NCBI GenBank assembly: GCA_965249955.1
Contig: OZ252261.1
Location: 2,356,001 to 2,420,000 of the forward strand
Length of the DNA stretch: 64,000 nt
Direction of reading: 5' to 3'
Origin: SB11 sp965249955
Lineage (GTDB): Bacteria > Bacteroidota > Bacteroidia > UBA8524
Positions 61,233 to 64,000 of this stretch are shown here, piece after piece. Position 1 is the stretch's first letter. Every line of letters starts with the position of its first letter. The notes below the pieces were generated by a model that was not told the origin of the DNA, did not search any database, and was given only the letters and a program-made list of their open reading frames with translations. The position numbers were made by a program, and so were the translations under genes.

Positions 61233-61413
61233 CATCTACACTTATTTTTCCATAGGCTTTCAATTGGTTATCAGCACAGGGCTTTTAGGCATTGGAGGTC
61301 ATTTTTTAGACGATTGGTTAAAAATAAGTTTCCCTTTATTTCTCTTGTTGGGTATTATTGCAGGGTTAACTACCTCAGTTATGAAAATTTTGAGGCAGCT
61401 AAACGGAAAGTAA
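61186..61413 (+). CDS. atpZ: AtpZ/AtpI family protein
   Basis: 75 residues from ATG 61186 (MEEPQPSRSKRKQN), which lies inside bactofilin in another frame; no later start leaves the first membrane helix intact. Two membrane segments (YFSIGFQLVISTGLLGIGG and FPLFLLLGIIAGLTTSVMKI) separated by HFLDDWL are the family pattern. It assists assembly of, or Mg2+ supply to, the Fo complex. Confidence 0.85.
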   Translation: MEEPQPSRSKRKQNINIYTYFSIGFQLVISTGLLGIGGHFLDDWLKISFPLFLLLGIIAGLTTSVMKILRQLNGK

Positions 61414-61423
61414 AAACTAACAC

Positions 61424-61828
61424 TTGGCTTTGAAACTTCAACGTTTTTTTATCAGGCTAGTAGCCTTTTCTGCTTTGCTAAGCGTAATCATTTATGCCTT
61501 GCAAAGTTACACTGTGCTTATTCCAAAAGGCACATGGGGGGTGTTTGGTTTTTTCTTTGTGGTTTCGCTGCTTATTTTTATGTTATCAACATTCACATTA
61601 AAGGCTTCTCCCGCAGCAGCACTAAAGCTTTTGTTAGGTACCTTAATGCTGAGACTTTTTTTAAGTTTTGGCTACTTTGCAATATATGTCTCATTTACAG
61701 GTGATTATAGCTTTCAGTTCGCTATAATTTTCATGATTCTTTATTTATTCTTCACAGTATTTGAAAATTACCATTTAGTGATTAACTTGCGCCCCGATTC
61801 AAAAAACGAACCAATCGGCGATGTGTAG
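61424..61828 (+). CDS. AtpI-like four-helix membrane protein of the ATP synthase operon
   Basis: 134 residues with a TTG start (no in-frame ATG before the first helix). Four membrane segments (LVAFSALLSVIIYALQSY; WGVFGFFFVVSLLIFMLST; ALKLLLGTLMLRLFLSFGYF; FAIIFMILYLFFTVFENYHL). Position between atpZ and atpB and topology match the ATP synthase subunit I slot. Its last 8 bases overlap atpB. Confidence 0.75.
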   Translation: MALKLQRFFIRLVAFSALLSVIIYALQSYTVLIPKGTWGVFGFFFVVSLLIFMLSTFTLKASPAAALKLLLGTLMLRLFLSFGYFAIYVSFTGDYSFQFAIIFMILYLFFTVFENYHLVINLRPDSKNEPIGDV

Positions 61829-63056
61829 CGTTAATAAAGGATTTTCAAATTTTAAAGCACTAAACTTTTTAGTGCTGATGGTGTTTTTTGTTACTTTTTC
61901 GTTAACAAAAGCAAATGTTCCTCACCAAAAAGATGGGGCAGAGCATGGTGTTGTTACCGAAAGTGAAAATCACACTGCAAGTGATGATGCTCACCACGGA
62001 GATGGCAGCCACGAAAAAGAAACTAAATACGATGCCAAATCGGTAATCATGCACCACATTAGTGATGCACATGAGTGGGAATTTTTTGCTACTGAAAGCT
62101 TTCATGCTACCCTTCCGCTACCTGTTATAGTATATAGCAAAGAAAACGGGTTAGATATTTTTCTTTCAAGTGCTTTTAAGTACAAAGAAGGCGAACATGG
62201 CCACGATGCAGCCAAATACTATAACAACTATATACTGCACCACGAAAAAATATACTTGGCTGATGCTAATGGCGAGTTGGTAATGGATGAAGAACACCAC
62301 GCAGCCAATGTGATGCCGATGGATTTTTCACTTACTAAAAACGTAGCATCAATGATGGTATCATTACTATTATTATGCCTAGTGTTTATAAAAGTAGCTA
62401 ATGCGTATACCAAAAAAGGACAATTAGTACCAAAAGGTATGCAATCGTTAATGGAGCCATTAATACTTTTTGTACGTGATGATGTTGTTCGCCCTAACAT
62501 GGGTAAAAAAACAGGCGATGCTTTTATGCCTTATATGCTTACCCTGTTTTTCTTTATCTGGTTTAACAACTTACTTGGTTTGTTGCCGGGTGCAGCAAAC
62601 GTAACCGGTAATATTGCAGTAACAGCAGTATTAGCAGTTGTTACACTTGTAATTACCAACATTAAAGGTAACAAACACTACTGGGGTCATATTTTTAACC
62701 CTCCGGGTGTACCAAAGCCACTATTACTAATTATGTGGCCGGTAGAAATTTTAGGTATATTTACCAAACCATTTGCTTTGATGATACGTTTGTTTGCCAA
62801 CATTACCGCAGGCCACATTATCATACTTAGTATATTGGGTTTGATATTTATGTTTAGCAACGGCGGTGCAAACGTAGGTGCAGGCTTTGGTGTATCACTA
62901 GCTGCATTACCCCTTGCATTGTTCTTGTTTTGCCTTGAATTATTGGTAGCCTTCCTTCAGGCTTTCATATTCACCATGCTTACCTCATTGTTTATTGGGC
63001 AAGCAATGGAAGACCACGGACACCATGATGAAGCTCACGCAAGTGCAGCTCACTAA
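61821..63056 (+). CDS. atpB: F1Fo ATP synthase subunit a
   Basis: 411 residues. A signal-like leader and a long His-rich periplasmic extension (~30-165, with HDAAKYYNNYILHHEK and DEEHHAA) precede the membrane domain, as usual in Bacteroidota. The essential proton-channel Arg is in MIRLFANITAGHII. FFIWFNNLLGLLPGA and FCLELLVAFLQAFIFTML are also characteristic. The start overlaps the preceding gene by 8 bases. Confidence 0.95.
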   Translation: MCSVNKGFSNFKALNFLVLMVFFVTFSLTKANVPHQKDGAEHGVVTESENHTASDDAHHGDGSHEKETKYDAKSVIMHHISDAHEWEFFATESFHATLPLPVIVYSKENGLDIFLSSAFKYKEGEHGHDAAKYYNNYILHHEKIYLADANGELVMDEEHHAANVMPMDFSLTKNVASMMVSLLLLCLVFIKVANAYTKKGQLVPKGMQSLMEPLILFVRDDVVRPNMGKKTGDAFMPYMLTLFFFIWFNNLLGLLPGAANVTGNIAVTAVLAVVTLVITNIKGNKHYWGHIFNPPGVPKPLLLIMWPVEILGIFTKPFALMIRLFANITAGHIIILSILGLIFMFSNGGANVGAGFGVSLAALPLALFLFCLELLVAFLQAFIFTMLTSLFIGQAMEDHGHHDEAHASAAH

Positions 63057-63109
63057 TTAAAGTAAGAAACAGAAAACCAAATAAAATCGAACATTAAATA
63101 AACACAATT

Positions 63110-63364
63110 ATGTTATTACAAAAATTGCTTCTTCAAGCCACTCAAGTTAGTTGGGGTCCATTAGGTGCTGGTATCGGCGCAGGTCTTGTTGCCCTTGGCG
63201 TAGGTTTGGGTATTGGTAAAATTGGTGCTGGAGCCGTTGAATCAATCGCTCGTCAACCTGAGGCTTCAGGCGACATTAGGACTACTGCTATCATCTTGGC
63301 TGCCTTCATCGAGGGTGTTGCTCTGTTTGGTGCAGTAATCTGTTTCCTTGCTATGTCAGCTTAA
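63110..63364 (+). CDS. atpE: F1Fo ATP synthase subunit c
   Basis: 84 residues, two membrane helices. The Gly/Ala-rich helix 1 (GAGIGAGLVALGVGLGIGKI) is followed by the polar loop ARQPEA and helix 2 with the ion-binding Glu in AAFIEGVALFGAV. No Ser/Thr follows this Glu, which argues for proton rather than sodium coupling. A hairpin follows the gene. Confidence 0.97.
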   Translation: MLLQKLLLQATQVSWGPLGAGIGAGLVALGVGLGIGKIGAGAVESIARQPEASGDIRTTAIILAAFIEGVALFGAVICFLAMSA

Positions 63365-63391
63365 TTTCAAAACAAAAAATATATCTCAACT

Positions 63392-63418
63392 TACGCAGGT
63401 CTTAACTAGACCTGCGTA
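63392..63418 (+). promoter_or_regulatory. intercistronic hairpin between atpE and atpF
   Basis: TACGCAGGTCT (63392-63402) / AGACCTGCGTA (63408-63418), loop TAACT, perfect 11-bp arms. There is no strong T-run downstream, so it is more likely an mRNA-stabilising or attenuating hairpin than a full terminator. It could raise atpE expression relative to downstream genes. Confidence 0.6.
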
Positions 63419-63447
63419 GTTGTGTTATTTAAACACAAACAAACCGT

Positions 63448-63942
63448 ATGGAATTATTAACTCCCGCGCTTGGATTATTTTTTTGGACCTTAGTAGTATT
63501 TGCTATAGTATTTTTAGTGCTACGCAAATTTGCTTGGAGGCCAATACTTAAAAGTCTAAAAGATAGGGAAGAGTTTATTGATAACTCTTTAAAAGCTGCC
63601 GATAACGCACGCAAAGACATAGAGCTATTACAGGCTAACAACGAGAAATTGTTGCAAGAAGCCCGTATTGAGCGCGATAAGATTTTGAAAGAAGCCAAAG
63701 AAATAGGCGAAAGCTTTATTACTCAAGCTAAACAAAAAGCTGATGCTGAAAGCAAACGCATGATAGCTTCTGCGTTAGACAGCATTAATAAAGAAAAAGA
63801 TTCTGCTAAAGCTGAAATTAAAGACTTAGTAGCCTCACTTTCGATAGAAATGGCTGAAAAAATCTTGAAAAAGAAATTTGAAAACCCCACTGAGCAAGAA
63901 AACTTGGTGAAAGATTACTTGCAAAAAGCAACCTTAAACTAG
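63448..63942 (+). CDS. atpF: F1Fo ATP synthase subunit b
   Basis: 164 residues. One N-terminal membrane helix (LGLFFWTLVVFAIVFLVLRKF) followed by the long charged coiled coil (ILKSLKDREEFIDNSLKAAD to the end). It is the peripheral stalk of the ATP synthase. The stop codon directly abuts the atpH ATG. Confidence 0.96.
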   Translation: MELLTPALGLFFWTLVVFAIVFLVLRKFAWRPILKSLKDREEFIDNSLKAADNARKDIELLQANNEKLLQEARIERDKILKEAKEIGESFITQAKQKADAESKRMIASALDSINKEKDSAKAEIKDLVASLSIEMAEKILKKKFENPTEQENLVKDYLQKATLN

Positions 63943-64000
63943 ATGTCAGAAATCAGAATAGCCGCTAGGTATGCAAAATCGCTGATGGAGTTGGCCATAG
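63943..64000 (+). CDS. atpH: F1Fo ATP synthase subunit delta, N-terminal fragment (cut by window edge)
   Basis: ATG 63943 directly follows the atpF stop. The 19 visible codons read MSEIRIAARYAKSLMELAI, the usual start of subunit delta (xxRYAKSL). The rest lies outside the window. Confidence 0.9.
   Translation, partial: MSEIRIAARYAKSLMELAI

Noticed and set aside
1..64000. tRNA, rRNA, CRISPR or riboswitch elements
   Set aside because: Intergenic stretches were read for cloverleaf-like, spacer-repeat and known leader patterns and nothing convincing was seen; a covariance-model search would be decisive.

Overview
The window is a chromosomal segment from a member of the Bacteroidota that uses the type IX secretion system (T9SS). 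Evidence: the Bacteroidota-type promoter box TAnnTTTG recurs in front of many genes and Shine-Dalgarno sequences are mostly absent. Two proteins end in T9SS type A sorting domains, and a PorW/SprE-like T9SS lipoprotein is present. The family content is also typical (DUF3108, SecG, TPR histidine kinase, AtpZ-atpB operon with a His-rich subunit a). The base composition is moderately AT-rich, and AT-rich single genes look like accessory insertions. The species cannot be named from this sequence. No rRNA, tRNA, CRISPR array, complete insertion sequence or prophage was seen.

Layout. 1-3.9 kb: envelope genes on the minus strand (DUF3108 protein, DUF2807 lipoprotein, PagL-like lipid A deacylase) and an ALDH7-type aldehyde dehydrogenase. 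3.9-4.3 kb: a gene-free stretch full of small inverted repeats. 4.3-13.1 kb: DNA-repair and accessory genes (AlkC-type glycosylase with an Ig-like tail, YdeI-like protein, Pif1-type helicase, a solo TIR-like protein, uvrC). 13.2-18.2 kb: purH, two paralogous envelope proteins, queD, a nitronate monooxygenase-like protein. 18.2-28.6 kb: a VWA lipoprotein with a T9SS tail, an M16 peptidase, an O-methyltransferase, rsmI-lnt, and a small AT-rich patch of unknown genes. 28.6-38.4 kb: secG, a membrane glycosyltransferase, an inositol-phosphatase family gene, a TPR/ECF sigma/anti-sigma operon, a large M16 peptidase. 38.4-55 kb: central metabolism (maeB, guaB, a Cys/Met PLP enzyme, fabG, gcvH, purE, purK, pabB-like), a TPR histidine kinase, a TonB-family protein, and a thioesterase plus PaaE-like reductase pair. 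55-64 kb: PBP1A and PorW/SprE-like genes on the minus strand; divergently, a shortened M23-family protein, bactofilin, and the start of the F1Fo ATP synthase operon (atpZ, atpI-like, atpB, atpE, atpF, atpH cut by the window edge).

Themes. Purine synthesis (purH, purE, purK, guaB) is scattered rather than in one operon. Cell-envelope biogenesis dominates the rest. Perfect-palindrome terminators separate most convergent or consecutive units in the 38-55 kb half. Several housekeeping genes have the -7 box only 4-7 bases before the start codon, which predicts leaderless mRNAs.

The most notable accessory items are the solo TIR-like protein next to a small antitoxin-like ORF and a 118-bp palindromic element that recurs at 32.7 kb, the lipoprotein/VWA/T9SS hybrid, the M23-family protein lacking its peptidase domain, and several families of dispersed palindromic repeats. 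No complete new defence or mobile system could be demonstrated.
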